This document shows positions 1-11,171 of a stretch of 64,000 nt of DNA, in pieces. Made by a program: the position numbers and the translations under genes. Positions within the stretch are counted from its first letter, which is position 1. The number at the start of each line of letters is the position of its first letter. The notes beneath the pieces were generated by a model. It saw only the letters and a program-made list of their open reading frames with translations. It was not told the DNA's origin and did no database searches. The DNA is from Typhlomys cinereus. Lineage: Eukaryota > Chordata > Mammalia > Rodentia > Platacanthomyidae. The stretch lies in NCBI GenBank assembly GCA_023101885.1, contig JALPQD010000206.1, positions 1,949,607 through 2,013,606 on the forward strand, written 5' to 3'.

Positions 1-131
1 CATTTTTCCCAAGTACTCAGGACTGTTGTTTTTACTTTATATTCTTATTTCTGGTTTAGCTTTTTTTGGAATGAATTCTTTGTTGATTTTCTCTGTAGTT
101 TACAATGAAATCAGTAGCATCTTTACATTTT

Positions 132-1231
132 TTAAAATTTATTTCTTCCACTCATACAAAGTTGATAAGTACCCCATTCCCCTCCCCTCCCTGGATCACC
201 TTGCTTCCTCCCTGCTTTTCGCTTTTTCCCTTTCCTTTCTCCCCTCCCTCCCTGTCTCCCAGTGCACCCCCCTCCCCCATTTTCTGGTGCATCCTTTAAT
301 GTGCATGTCAAACTTCCCTCTGAGTCCTCCTCTCTGATGAGGTGTAAGGATTCAGTGGCATTACCTAGAGCTTTTTTTTGTGTTCCCCTTTAGTATAGGA
401 ACACTATTGTGGCTGTTAATCTCTTGCCTCTAAGAATCCTAGTGGCTGTGATCCATGCTAGACTTTGGGGGTTCAATGATATGTTGGTTATTGCACAGGT
501 CATGCAAAGTCCTAACTTCGGCCCTAACTTGTATGGAGTATCTTGCATATCGTTGCTCCTCCCCATCTTTAGGCTCTTACAATCTTACCACCCCCTCTTC
601 TGCAAAGCTCCCTAAACTTTAGGATGGGGAGAGATTAGGCTGGCCTGGTTCCAGGTGGTTGATTTAGAGTCTCTGATTTTCTGAATTATAGTTTGTTGAT
701 TTTTTTTTCAGTTTTGCTGTTTCTGCACCACCCTTAGCTCCATACTGATGGGTATTGGATATCACCCCTTGGCTAGAGATAAAATGCTGTTAAATTAGAG
801 TCTTATTGTAAGAGTAGATTCAAAGGTAGATAAAATAAGAGTAGAACTGCTGTGGGGGGGGCAGTCTCCCATTTGCAGGATGGTTACCTTCTAAAATTAT
901 ATTGAGTGAAGTATCCCAGACACAAAAAATTAAGCAACGTATGTACTCCCTAGTAGGTGGATCTTAGTACCAAACCCACCTAGTGACACACTCAAAGATA
1001 AATCTCTGTAATACCTACAGTAATTGCAAAGATTATAAGCAGGGAGAGAAGGGGAAGGAGGGCCCCGCCAGAAACAAGGACAGAGGGGATCATGCTACAG
1101 CAGAGAAAATAGGCCCCATCAAGGACTGTAAGTAAGTAATGAGACATCTGGTTGGGCTCACACACTCCCCTTACTGGTCACTTGCGTCTGATGGAGTATG
1201 ATCTCACCAGAAAGGGAGGGCATAGAGTCTG
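132..1231 (-). mobile_element. LINE-1, 5'-inverted (twin-primed), 3' UTR fragment
   Basis: On the + strand, 132-893 reads as the antisense L1 3' terminus: T-rich start, the cttccactcatacaaagttg end, a CT-rich tract (antisense of the G-rich 3' UTR), then more 3' UTR. At about 894 it flips, and 894-1231 runs in L1 sense with the end of ORF2 (cccagacacaaaaaattaag) and upstream 3' UTR. The block is flanked by the direct repeat gcatctttacatttt at 117-131 and 1232-1246, a 15-bp TSD. This is the structure expected of twin priming. It has no coding capacity. Confidence 0.9.
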
Positions 1232-1246
1232 GCATCTTTACATTTT

Positions 1247-2223
1247 AACCATTTTTTTGTTAGCAGAGATCTGCCTTACATCAATATAAGAGCTTTTCGT
1301 AATGATAGATTTAGCATGCATGTGCTCTACTCCATATTCTTTCTTCAGACTTCTCTCATCAACATCTCTCCTTATACTGACACTGCATATTGCCAGAGAT
1401 CTCCAGAATTACACCACCTGTGGCTATTTACTGTCTTTCTCTTCTTAGAAAATCTGAAATGCATAGCTGAATAGCATCTGTTTTTTTGAACAGTACTTTT
1501 GATTGCATGGCTCATTTCTAAGTTGCACAAGGCAAACTTCCAATACATGTTTTGAGAGTCTCTTTCATGTTACTGGTAACATTTCATTCTTACATGTTGC
1601 TCTTGAATCTAGTAGGTACTATAGATTTAAAAATAAGCTATTGTTTTAATTCAAGTTCCTACACAAAACTTCAGAGATGAGATTAAATATTAACATGAAG
1701 TGACCCATTCTAATCTTCCATGCCATGAAATCAAAACATGTTCTACTAGATAATATACAAAAATAGCAAACAAACCAGGAATCTGTTTTGATGGTAATGG
1801 CCACTACGTTTCCTTTACTTTAATTCATTCTTCAATAGTAAACCTGAACAAACCTTTGGTTAACCAATTATCTTTCTGTTATTCTGGCTGCTAGTCCCAC
1901 TTGTAAAAGTCAACTCTCTAATGACTAACTTGCTTTGTCTTTCTTTTTTTGCCTTTTTCTGCTTATTTCTGCCTATGAAACCAAGCTGCTTTCTCTGTTC
2001 ATTAGAACATTTATTCTATTTCATAGAATAAGTTGGTTCTAGAATTACCAATAAAGCCAACTTAGATCTGCAACCTAAATTTGTTGTTAATCTATATTTT
2101 GACAGACTTTCAAAGAAAGATTTTTTTGTTGTAAAAAGTAATGCATCTATTGATTAAGCACTATTGACAATCACTGATATTTGCTACCAAAGTAAATTGT
2201 ACAGTAGCTGGCACATATCTTTT
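1247..2223. other. AT-rich unassigned DNA
   Basis: No long open frame, recognisable repeat or RNA gene is seen here. It looks like unique or very old decayed sequence between two L1 insertions. Confidence 0.5.
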
Positions 2224-2240
2224 TCAGAAATAAATTTTTA

Positions 2241-3460
2241 TTTTTATTACTTTTTTGCCTAGATATACAAGCTCAAAGGTATCCCCTTCTTCTTCCTCTC
2301 CTTTCCCTTCCCCCATTGTCCTCCATTGCATCCCTCCCACCCCTATTCCTTCCCTTCTCCACTCTTGGTGTTTCCTGCTTTCTCCTTTCCATTCTTCAGA
2401 GCATCTTTTTATGTGGGTGCTGAATTTCCCTCTGAATCTTCTACACTAGGGAGGGTTCAGGATTCAGTGACACACCTGGAGGCTCCTTCGTGGGCTGCTG
2501 GCTAGTATAGGAACTCTATTATTACTATTTAATCCATTGCCTCTAAGGATACTACTACCAGAAGCCTTCTCCCCTATGATCCTTACTATGTTTTGGGAGC
2601 TTGTTGACATATCAGCCATTGTGCAGGGAAGGTAAGGTCCAATCACATTGTGGGTACATCCTGGCTGCCTCATTCCTGACTTGTGTGGGCTATTGGTCCT
2701 CCCTATCTTTAGGCTCTTACAATCTTGCTGTCACCTCTTCCACAAGGGCCATTGAGCTTTAGGATGGGGAGAGATTTGGCTGGTTCTGCATGAATATTGT
2801 GGCGTCTTTAGTATTTTGAATTATGATTTGTTGTTTTCAGTTCCTGCACTGCACTTGGCTGCATCCTGATTGGTTGTAGAGGTCTTCTTTCCCCTTCTCT
2901 CCTTTTTATAATCCTTTGTGATTATAGTGGGTATTACAAAGATTTACCTTTGAGTGTATCATTAAGTGGGATTGCAACTAGGATCCATGTAGGTTTCATG
3001 GCATGTATTAGTGAGTACATACAGTGTCCAACTTTCTGTGTCTGGGATATTTCATTCAATATGAAATTTCTTCTAATTTCCTGCATTTATCATCAATTTA
3101 ATTAATTCATATTTTTGATGACTGAATTGCATTCCATTGTATGTATGTACCATATTTTCATTATCCATTCATCAATGGCTTTGCTATTATAAATAGTGCT
3201 TCAGTGAACATGGTTGTACTTGTGCCACTGTAGTAAAGGGAGAATTATTCCCAGTAGTGGTATAGCAGGATAATATGCATTTCAATCCTTAACTTTTTTA
3301 GAAATTTCCATACTGATCTCCAGACTGGTTGTATATGCATACATTCCTAACAGCACTGTTACCTTCTCTGCACATCCTCTTCAACAATTGGTGTTGTTTG
3401 TAGTGTGAACTTTTGCCATTCTGACTAGGGGAAGATGATATGTCAGGGTAGTTTTGATTT
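2241..3460 (-). mobile_element. Older LINE-1, 3' UTR plus ORF2 C-terminal region
   Basis: Antisense L1. The 3' end lies near 2241 (T-rich, then an atacaagctcaaaggtat-type terminus and CT-rich tract), followed by 3' UTR to about 2960. From about 2960 to 3455 comes the decayed ORF2 tail, recognisable from phrases such as ctgaattgcattccattgta and ttcattatccattcatcaa. It differs clearly from the younger copies. Flanks 2224-2240 (tcagaaataaattttta) and 3461-3476 (tcaagaaattaatatt) look like a decayed TSD. Confidence 0.8.
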
Positions 3461-3579
3461 TCAAGAAATTAATATTTGTTAAGATATTCCTAAAAATTAC
3501 ACCCCATATGTCTTTAGTCTTTGTGCAGTTATCTTTCATTTTGATTCTCATTCCATACTGGTCACTTTAGCTTAATTAA

Positions 3580-3996
3580 TGTTGCAGTTCACCTGAATGG
3601 TTGCTAATAAATGACTATCAGGCAGCTTAAGGGCACAAGGGGTTTATTTCTTAGGAATTGCAGTTCTTAGTCCAGCTTGCCAGGAGAGCACTCACCAACA
3701 CCAGGGCTAAGGGAACTGGCCACACCATCACCACATAAAGGCTGAGAGAGGGACGATCCTTAATTGCTAGACGAGCATGTCTGGCCAAATATACAGAAGG
3801 ATGCCAACTCTTTCAACCAGCTCTCTGTGATTTATTCCAGGGCCTAATCCCATCCACAATAGGCTGGGCCTTCTCCATCAATTAGATAATCTCCTGCAGG
3901 TTTGCTCTGGGCCTAACTCAACCAATAATTCTCTACAAATATGCACAGAGCTCAAACCCTCAACTGTCAAGTTGATACCTGTGCCTAACTATGACA
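3580..3996 (-). mobile_element. 3' LTR of ERVL/MaLR-type element
   Basis: A 417-bp unit read TG...CA on the minus strand (TGTCATAG...CTGCAACA). It is similar over its whole length to 6610-7032, by eye roughly 85% identical (not computed). An AATAAA-like signal lies in antisense (tttattt, near 3642). It is the 3' LTR because it lies at the 3' end of the minus-strand element. Confidence 0.8.
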
Positions 3997-6609
3997 CTCA
4001 ACTTATTGTGAGCTTGACACAAAAACATAGCACTTTTAAACTATAACCTTCAATTCTTGTCCCTACAGATGTTAAAAGTTATCTTAAAAATATAAATACG
4101 TTTCATAGATGAATTTAAAATGTTCTCTCATCAAAACTTTAGTTCCAGCATTTTAAAAGTTCAAAGTTTCTTAGCCTTAAGAGTCTTAAATCAGAGTAAG
4201 TTAAATATTTTAAAACAGATAAAACATTAAAACAGAAGGATCTTAAAACAATAAGAAAACATTAAAAAGATCAAAGTCGAATCTCAGGGTCATATGGCAT
4301 TTCAATCTTTAATTTCTTTAAGAATAACACCCCATGCAGCAGAGGTCCACCTCGATAGCACAAATACGACCATGTTCATAGCAGCACTGTTTACAATAGC
4401 AAAGTCATGGAATCAACCCAAATGTCCAACAGTTGATGAGTGGATAAGGAAACGGTGGTACATCTATACAATGGAGTACTACTCAGCCATAAAAAATGAC
4501 GAAGTACTGGAATTTGCTGGGAAATGGATATCATTAGAGACAATTATATTGAGTGAAGTATCCCAGACCCAGAAAATTAAGCGCCATTTGTATTCCCTAA
4601 TAGGTGGCTCCTAGTACCAAACCCACCCAGCCTACCTAGAGACACTCAACGATAAATCTCTGTAATACAGTAATTGCAAGGAGTATGAACAGGCAGGATG
4701 GGGTAGGAGGGCCACACCAGAAACAAGGAGAGAGGGGACCGTGTAACAGCAGAGAAAATAGGCCTCCATCAAGGACTGCGAGTAAGCAATGAGACATCTG
4801 GTTAAGTTCACAGACTTTTCGTTCCTGATCATCTACAACTGAGGGGGTATGATCTCACCAGAAGGGAAGGGCATATAGTCTGGCAGATAATAAGTAACCA
4901 TTTTGCAAATGGGTGATTGACCCCTCCCTCACTGTGGTTTCCTAATTTTATTGCATCTACCTTTGAATATACTCTTATAACAAGACTCTAGTTTAACAGT
5001 TTTTTATCTCTGGCCAGGGGGTGACATCCAATACCCATCAGGATGGAGTGAAGGGCATTGCAGGAGCAGCAAAACCGCAAAGAAAATCAACAAACCATAA
5101 TCCAGAATTTCGGAGACTCTATATCAACCACCTAGAACCAGCCTAATCTCTCCCCATCCTGAAGCTCAGAGAAATTTGCGGAAGAGGGTGCGGTAAGAGT
5201 GTAAGAGCACAAGGATGGGAGGAGCAATGATATGCAAGATACTCCACACAAGTTAGGGCTGAAGCAATCATAATTGGACTTTACATGCCCTGCGCAATGT
5301 CCAACACACTATTGTCCCCACAAAGTCTAACATTTGCTAAAAGCACCAAGATCCTTGGAGGCAAGGGATTGACAGCCAAAATAGTGTTCCTATGCTTAAG
5401 GGGAACACAGGAAAGGATTCAGGGAAATGCAGCTGGGTCCTTGTATGTCATTGAAGAGGAGGACCCAGAGGACAGTCAGGCATGCACATTAAAGGATTCT
5501 CTGGGAATTGGGGGAGGGGAGGCACTGGGGGATGGGGAGGGAGGGTGACAGGAGGGCGAGCAGAGGGGTGGGGTGAGGAGGAGGGAGGGAGGGAACCGGT
5601 GTACCTATTAAGTTTATATGAGTGGAGATAATAAAAAATGTTAAAAAAATAAAAATTTAAAAAATTTTAAAAAGTAAAAATAAAAAAATAAAAAAGTAAA
5701 AATAAAAAAAAAAAAAGATCAAAGTCCAGCAAATCAAATACTGGATTCTTTACTTCAATGTCCATCTTCTGTTGCTCATCATGTAGTCAAGGTGACTCAA
5801 AGATTCTAGGCATTCCATTCCCTGTTTTTAGCTTAAAAAGTTGTAAAAGTAGAGTTCCTCTGAACCAGGCTGAATCTTTATTTGCAGCTGTCCTCAGCAT
5901 ACATCCGGTGATTCTGGCACCTCCAACAACACTCTTGGTTCTCCTCTGCAGCTATAAACTTCACCCTCTCTTTCAGGAACTCCACGCCTGCCACTTGGTG
6001 CCAAGCTTTTGCCGCTGTCCTTGAACCCTTCAGTAGTCCACCAAAACCAGTATCACCTGAGGGACACTGCCGGAAAAGCAAGGTTGAAATGTAACTTGTT
6101 CCACTGGAGCTACAGCTGCACCAACTTTAACATGCTGGTGCTGGCAAAGCCTCTTTAAGCAGCCAAACTTGGAAAGGGCAAGAAACAGCTTTAACTGAAA
6201 GCTGAAAGAAACTGGGTTTTCAAACCACGAACTTGCTATGTGGTGGTTTTCACGTCTTCCACTGTCCCAGTGCAAGTCATTAGGTTTATCTTCACTGATA
6301 TACATTTCTCCAACACTTCTTCTGCTGTCTGCCTTTTGCCCATCCAGAACTTCACGGCCACCAACACAGCTTTCCACTAACAAGCAAACCAATCCATCAT
6401 GTTCGAATTTAACTTCAACAAAGTCTTTGTTCCCCTCATCAGAAATTGGACCCAAACTCTCTCCAAATGGCCAACCAAACTTGGAAGAACAGTTTATGTA
6501 ATCCACAAAGTGAAAATCGTCAAGCATATCCAACTTTGTTGAGTGAAACCTTTCAAAAGCCACAATATCCACATAGTCAGATTTATCTGACTTCTCTGGT
6601 ACCAAATTC
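3997..6609 (-). mobile_element. Internal region of ERVL/MaLR-type element, interrupted by an L1
   Basis: Two internal segments (3997-4263 and 5727-6609) lie between the LTRs and are separated by the L1 at 4279-5711. Next to the 5' LTR the minus strand reads TTGGTACCAG, matching the leucine-tRNA-type primer binding site of ERVL/MaLR elements. No gag, protease or reverse transcriptase motif is recognisable. One frame on the minus strand stays open for 191 codons (6030-6605), but it begins at a TTG inside the primer binding site and I do not recognise its product. MaLR interiors are known to be largely non-coding. Confidence 0.75.
4279..5711 (+). mobile_element. LINE-1, 5'-inverted, ORF2 C-terminus plus complete 3' UTR
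   Basis: 4286-4325 is a short inverted piece of ORF2. From about 4324 the L1 runs forward: the ORF2 C-terminal region (open to a TAG at 4612-4614, ending ...SLIGGS), then 3' UTR, the G-rich tract (5505-5595), the gttaagtttatatgagtgg terminus and an A-rich tail to 5711. TSD aaaaagatcaaagtc at 4264-4278 and 5712-5726. The inverted and forward pieces are adjacent in ORF2 with about 20 bp lost, the mark of twin priming. It inserted into the ERVL/MaLR interior and is therefore younger than that element. Confidence 0.92.
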
Positions 6610-7032
6610 TGTTGCAGTCAGCCTGCATGGTTGCTGATAAATGATCATCAGAAGGCTTAAGGGAACAAGGGGTTTATTTCCTTAGGACTACTTGCTTCAG
6701 TTTTTAGTCCAGCTTGATGGGAGAGCACACACCAACACCAGGGCCGAGGGAACTGGCCACACCATCACCACATAACAGCTGAGAGAGAGAGACAATCCTT
6801 ATTTGTCAGACCAGCATGTCTGACTAAGTTTAAAGGATACCAACTCTCTCAAACAGCTCTCTGTGATTTATTCCAGGACCTAATCTCAGCCACCAGGGGC
6901 TGGACCTTCCCCATCAGCTAGACAATCTCCTGTAGGTTTGCTCTGGGTCTAACTCAACCAATAATTCTCTACAAATGTGCCCAGAGATCAAACGCTTAAC
7001 TGTCAAATTGACACCTGTGTCTAACTATGACA
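6610..7032 (-). mobile_element. 5' LTR of ERVL/MaLR-type element
   Basis: A 423-bp copy of the LTR at 3580-3996, with TG...CA ends on the minus strand (TGTCATAG...CTGCAACA), adjoining the primer binding site. Together the two LTRs and interior form a provirus-like element with a later L1 inside. The outer 5-bp flanks (attaa at 3575-3579, gcctt at 7033-7037) do not match, so the TSD has decayed or the ends are misplaced. Confidence 0.8.
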
Positions 7033-7729
7033 GCCTTCAATACATGCTGCCCATACATGCTTTCATGAATTTTTCTGGTGACTGTTACATTTAGGCTTCC
7101 ATTTTGCCTTTCACACCAAATTTTTTTTTGCTTATTGACTTGGATTCCAAAGTTGAATTATTTCTCACTGAATACCCTGTTTGTAATCGTATTCTCTTTC
7201 CCACCCAACACACACATACAGCACATTCTACCTCCTTCCCTACCTTTATTTTTGACTTTAGGAGAGATCACCTTAGGAAATTACAGCTTTTGCTTATTTA
7301 TTATTTTTTTTTGAAATAAGAAAACTAAGAAAATATGTATTGTCATTTTATAGTTATCATTAAAACTCCCTGTTCTAGTATATTTCCTAAAATGTTATTA
7401 ATAATTATATGTACATGTATAATATGTAAAGTAACAAACTGGTTTTATATGTATCTGTTTATTAGTACTCCTTCCTCTCATTGTTTCTCTCTCTGCCTCT
7501 TTCTCTTTTCATGTAAGTACTAGAAAGTCTTCCCGGATATCAACTGAGAACTCTTACAGAGAAGGACAATCTTCTTTCCATTTGGAACACTGAATTAACA
7601 AATTGACTTGTTACCTTCCTTGCAAATGATCACATGTTCAGCTAACAATATAACATAATTTTGAATTTAATTACATGTAATAAATGCAAAGCGATAGGAT
7701 CAAATTATTATGTATTCATGATCAACAAG
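7033..7729. other. AT-rich unassigned DNA
   Basis: No repeat family, exon or RNA gene recognised. The small open frames here are low-complexity T/C-rich translations. Confidence 0.45.
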
Positions 7730-7747
7730 CCTGGTCTTCACTTTTTT

Positions 7748-7809
7748 TAAATTTTTATTATTATTATTATTTATTCAACTGTGTACACGTGTGTGTGTAT
7801 GTGCTCGCT

Positions 7810-7840
<31 letters not shown>

Positions 7841-8045
7841 CTGTGTAGAACCACGGACGAATTCGCGAACCACCATGGACGCCTCCACCTCCTTTTGCCC
7901 CGGGATTCACAGGCTCCGCCCTACCAGGACCAGAAGCGCAGGCCACCCCCGCTTCCGCCTGGCGTCTATATGTGGGATCTGGGATCCGAACTCGGGACCA
8001 TCCGCCTGCAAAGCGGAGGCTTAACCCCTGAGCCACCTCTCCAGC
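7748..8045 (-). mobile_element. Young tRNA-derived SINE (B2/Dip-like family)
   Basis: Antisense full-length copy. Read on the minus strand it has a tRNA-like head (gggctggagaggtggctcag, a B box like GAGTTCGGATCC), a GC-rich body, a (CA)n block and an AT-rich tail with AATAAA-like motifs. TSD cctggtcttcactttttt, 18 bp, at 7730-7747 and 8046-8063. This is one of about ten copies in the window. Open frames through it are fortuitous. Confidence 0.93.
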
Positions 8046-8063
8046 CCTGGTCTTCACTTTTTT

Positions 8064-8545
8064 GGAAAATAGCAAACTAAGCTTCTCAAATGATATTCTA
8101 TAAGTTGCATCATGGAAGACCCAGCATGGCAAGACATTTATTCTCACTGAACTATCAATAAAACATGCTTGTGTGTGTGTGTGGAGGGGGGGGTCATTCC
8201 AGTTGGTGCTTTATCTCTTGAATTGTATTTTCCCCAAAATGCTATCTGTTATCCTCATTTCAGCAGTAGACAGCAAATATACTGTAAATAAGAGTGATTA
8301 TCTTGTCAAACCTTTGATGCAATTCTGATGAAGACCCAACACTATCTAAATTAATGAAGATTCTTCTAATTTCATCCTTTGGTAGCTTCTACTTTCACAA
8401 CCACATTTTCACTACAAAACTCTTATCCCACTCTATAATGTTATTCTATGCAATAAAGATTTTGTCACTTCATTAGGTTCTTTGTACAATTATAATATAA
8501 TAGCCTTATTCTCTTGAGGTCTCATCAGTCTCTGAAGAAAATGAC
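8064..8545. other. Unassigned DNA with a short TG/G tract
   Basis: A short (TG)n followed by a G run lies at about 8170-8192. Nothing else is recognised. Confidence 0.4.
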
Positions 8546-8559
8546 AAATAAGGATTTTT

Positions 8560-10756
8560 CCCCCTAGTTTTGCAAGCACAATGAGTGGTCATCTCTGCCC
8601 TCTTCTTCCCTCCCTTCCACTCTTGCTACCCTAACCTCCTCACCAATCTATCCCGCAGTTCCTTTGTCAGGGTTCCCTTTGGCTTGTCTGCTACAATAAG
8701 GGCTCAGGCCTCTGTAAGAACACCCACTAATAGGGAAGCTCTCCACCTAACACTAACCCCATTGCCTATAATTATTTCTCCTGAGATCCTCTCTAGTCTG
8801 TTTGGGGAGTGTTGACATGTCACCCACATTGCAGGTCTGGTAAGGACAAGTCTCATTGCAGTGAATTTCTGGATATGGCAAGTGGAATGTCATGGCCAGT
8901 GGTGGATCTCCCTATCTTTAGGCTGTTACAGTCTTACTGTCTTCTTTTCTACAAGATTCCCTGAGACCTTTTATGGGATGAGATCTGGTTGTCCTGATTC
9001 TGGCTGAGTGTTTCAGGGTCACAGGTACCCTGCATTCTGCTTAGTTGCTGTTGTCTGTTTCGGTGTTCATCCATTCATTGTATTAGACTGTGTCTTGTTT
9101 GGGTATTGAGAACTATTCTTAAGATTAAATGAGAGACATTTAGATGGAGATTTACTATCTGGTGTTTGTGCTTAGGATTAAGACATCTGATCTTGTTTCT
9201 CCCAGTCTACTCTTGTTTAGATAGTTTTACAGTTCTGGTTTGTTCCCTGCCATGGGCAGGATGAGGTCTAGTAAACAGATAGTTTGTTATGGAAGGCTAA
9301 CCCCATTCTCTCCTGTGTATTATTCCTGTTCTTCACTATTCTTTAAGACTTTTCTCACATAAAAGGTTTCTTTTTAACTGTTTACTCATTTTCCTATGTT
9401 TCTACTCTTGGTATCTTCTTCCACCTTCTCCTTTGCTTGTTGTGTTCCTTTGCGTTTGTGGGTATTGCAAAAGTTTCTGGTTGATTACATCAAATTGAAG
9501 GATTAGTCCTAGGATCCACTTATAAGGGAGAACACATGCCTTCTGTCTTTCTGTGACCATGTCACTCTGTATGATTTCTTCCAGTTCCATCCATTTAATG
9601 GCAAATTTCTTTAGTTAATCTTTCCTGAAAACTGAATAGTATATCATTGCATATATGTACCACATTTTCATTAATCATTCAAACAAAAAGCTGATTCTTT
9701 GGTAAAATAAACAATATTGACAAAACTCTAGCCAAATTAACCAAAACCAAAGGAGAAGAAGCACAAATATCTAATAAAATTAGAGATGAAAAATGAAGCT
9801 ATCAAAATAGATGTGGTGGAAATTCAGAAAACTATAAGGTCATATTTTAAAATTTATACAACACCAAATTCGACAATCAGAAGGAAGTGAACAAACTTAT
9901 ATAACATACCAATGCTATCAATTCATCATTGAATATTTAAATAGTTCTACAATACAGGACAAAGTTGAAAGAGTATTTATAAATTTCCATACCAATAAAA
10001 GCCTGGGACCAGATGGATTCAGTACAGAATTTTATTAGATATTTAAATAAACATTAACATCAATGCTCTTTAAATTATTCCACAAAATAGAGAGAAGGGA
10101 AGACTTCCAAACTCATTCTACAAAGCCAACATTATATTGATACCACAAAACCAAATAAAGACACAACAACCATACTAAAAATACTATAGGCCAATTTCAT
10201 TGATGATCACAGATGCAATGATCTTTAGTAAAATTCTAGCAAACAAGATTGCAAAGCATATCAAAAAGATCATCTATCATAATCCTGATGGGTTTATCCC
10301 AGAAACAGAAGGTTGGCTCAAGGTAAGTTAGTCTATAAATATAATTCACCATAAATAAACAAGTACAAAAATAAATATCACATGGTTCTCTCAACTGATG
10401 TAGGAAAGGCTTTTGACAAGATGCAATATCCCCTTAAGATAAAGACACTGGAAAATCAAGATTGAAAGGAACATTTATAACATAATAAAGACTATATACT
10501 GCAAACCTATGGCAGAAATCATCTTAAATGGTGCAAAACTGGACCATTCACAATCAGATCCAGAGCTAGAAAATGCTGTCTATTCTTGCCACTTCTGTTT
10601 AATATTGTGCTTGAAGTCTTAGCTACAGTCATAATACAAGAGAGGGGCATAAAGGGAATACAACTTGGAAAATAAGAAATCAATTTATCCCTATTCCCAT
10701 ATGACATGATAATATAAGTCAAGGATCCTAAAGTTTATGACAGGAGACTCCTGGAA
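8560..10756 (-). mobile_element. Old LINE-1, twin-primed: 3' part antisense, reverse-transcriptase part inverted
   Basis: 8560-9685 is antisense 3' UTR and ORF2 tail. 9686-10756 is in + orientation and carries decayed ORF2 reverse transcriptase sequence: aaagcctgggaccagatgg (the S-PGPDG-like motif), then the region around STDVGKAFDK, with stops and frameshifts throughout. The two parts point in opposite directions, as in twin priming. TSD aaataaggattttt, 14 of 14, at 8546-8559 and 10757-10770. The ORF2 stretch between the two parts is missing. Confidence 0.88.
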
Positions 10757-10882
10757 AAATAAGGATTTTTAATGTCCAAAGTGCACATCAGTCAGTAATT
10801 GGGTCACTTGTGTGCTATACATTGAAAAGTCTTTCATTAGTATAGACAGGTCAGACTACACATAAATTTGAATCTCATTTTT

Positions 10883-11171
10883 TTCATTTGGATTTGTAAC
10901 ATTTATTAGTACTTTAAATACACTATTTCCCTTCTACATGTTTCCTTATTATTATTAATTTGTTTTTTAATATATATTTATTTTTTCCACTCATACAAAC
11001 TTGATAGGTACCCCACTCTCCTCCCTCCCTTCACCCCTCCCTGGATCCCCTTGCTCCCTCCCCCCTTTTCCTTTTCCTTTCCCCCTCTCTTTTTCCCATT
11101 GTCCCTCCCCCCTATCTCTATACCTCATCAGAGAGGAAGACCCAGAGGGAATTTTGACATGCACACTAAAA
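10883..11171 (-). mobile_element. Very short LINE-1 3' end, twin-primed, with probable 3' transduction
   Basis: About 10978-11118 is the antisense L1 terminus. 11119-11171 flips to L1 sense (cctcatcagagaggaagacc, then ttgacatgcacactaaaag). TSD gaatctcattttt, 13 bp, at 10870-10882 and 11172-11184. Between the T run at 10877-10884 and the normal L1 terminus lie about 80-95 bp not found in the other copies. On the minus strand this extra part has AATAAA about 17 nt before the A run, as expected of read-through to a downstream polyadenylation signal. Confidence 0.8.

Noticed and set aside
4294..4614. 106-codon frame ending in an L1 ORF2 C-terminus
   Set aside because: Its start is in the inverted L1 arm and only the distal part is ORF2. 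It is a fragment of a retrotransposon, not a gene.
3575..7037. Search for a 5-bp TSD around the LTR-internal-LTR element
   Set aside because: attaa and gcctt do not match, so I do not claim a TSD.
7781..8147. Overlapping open frames across a SINE and its TG tract, with the same peptide phrases recurring in other SINE copies
   Set aside because: The frames recur because the SINE recurs. They begin in dinucleotide repeats and lie in different frames on both strands, so they are not a protein family.
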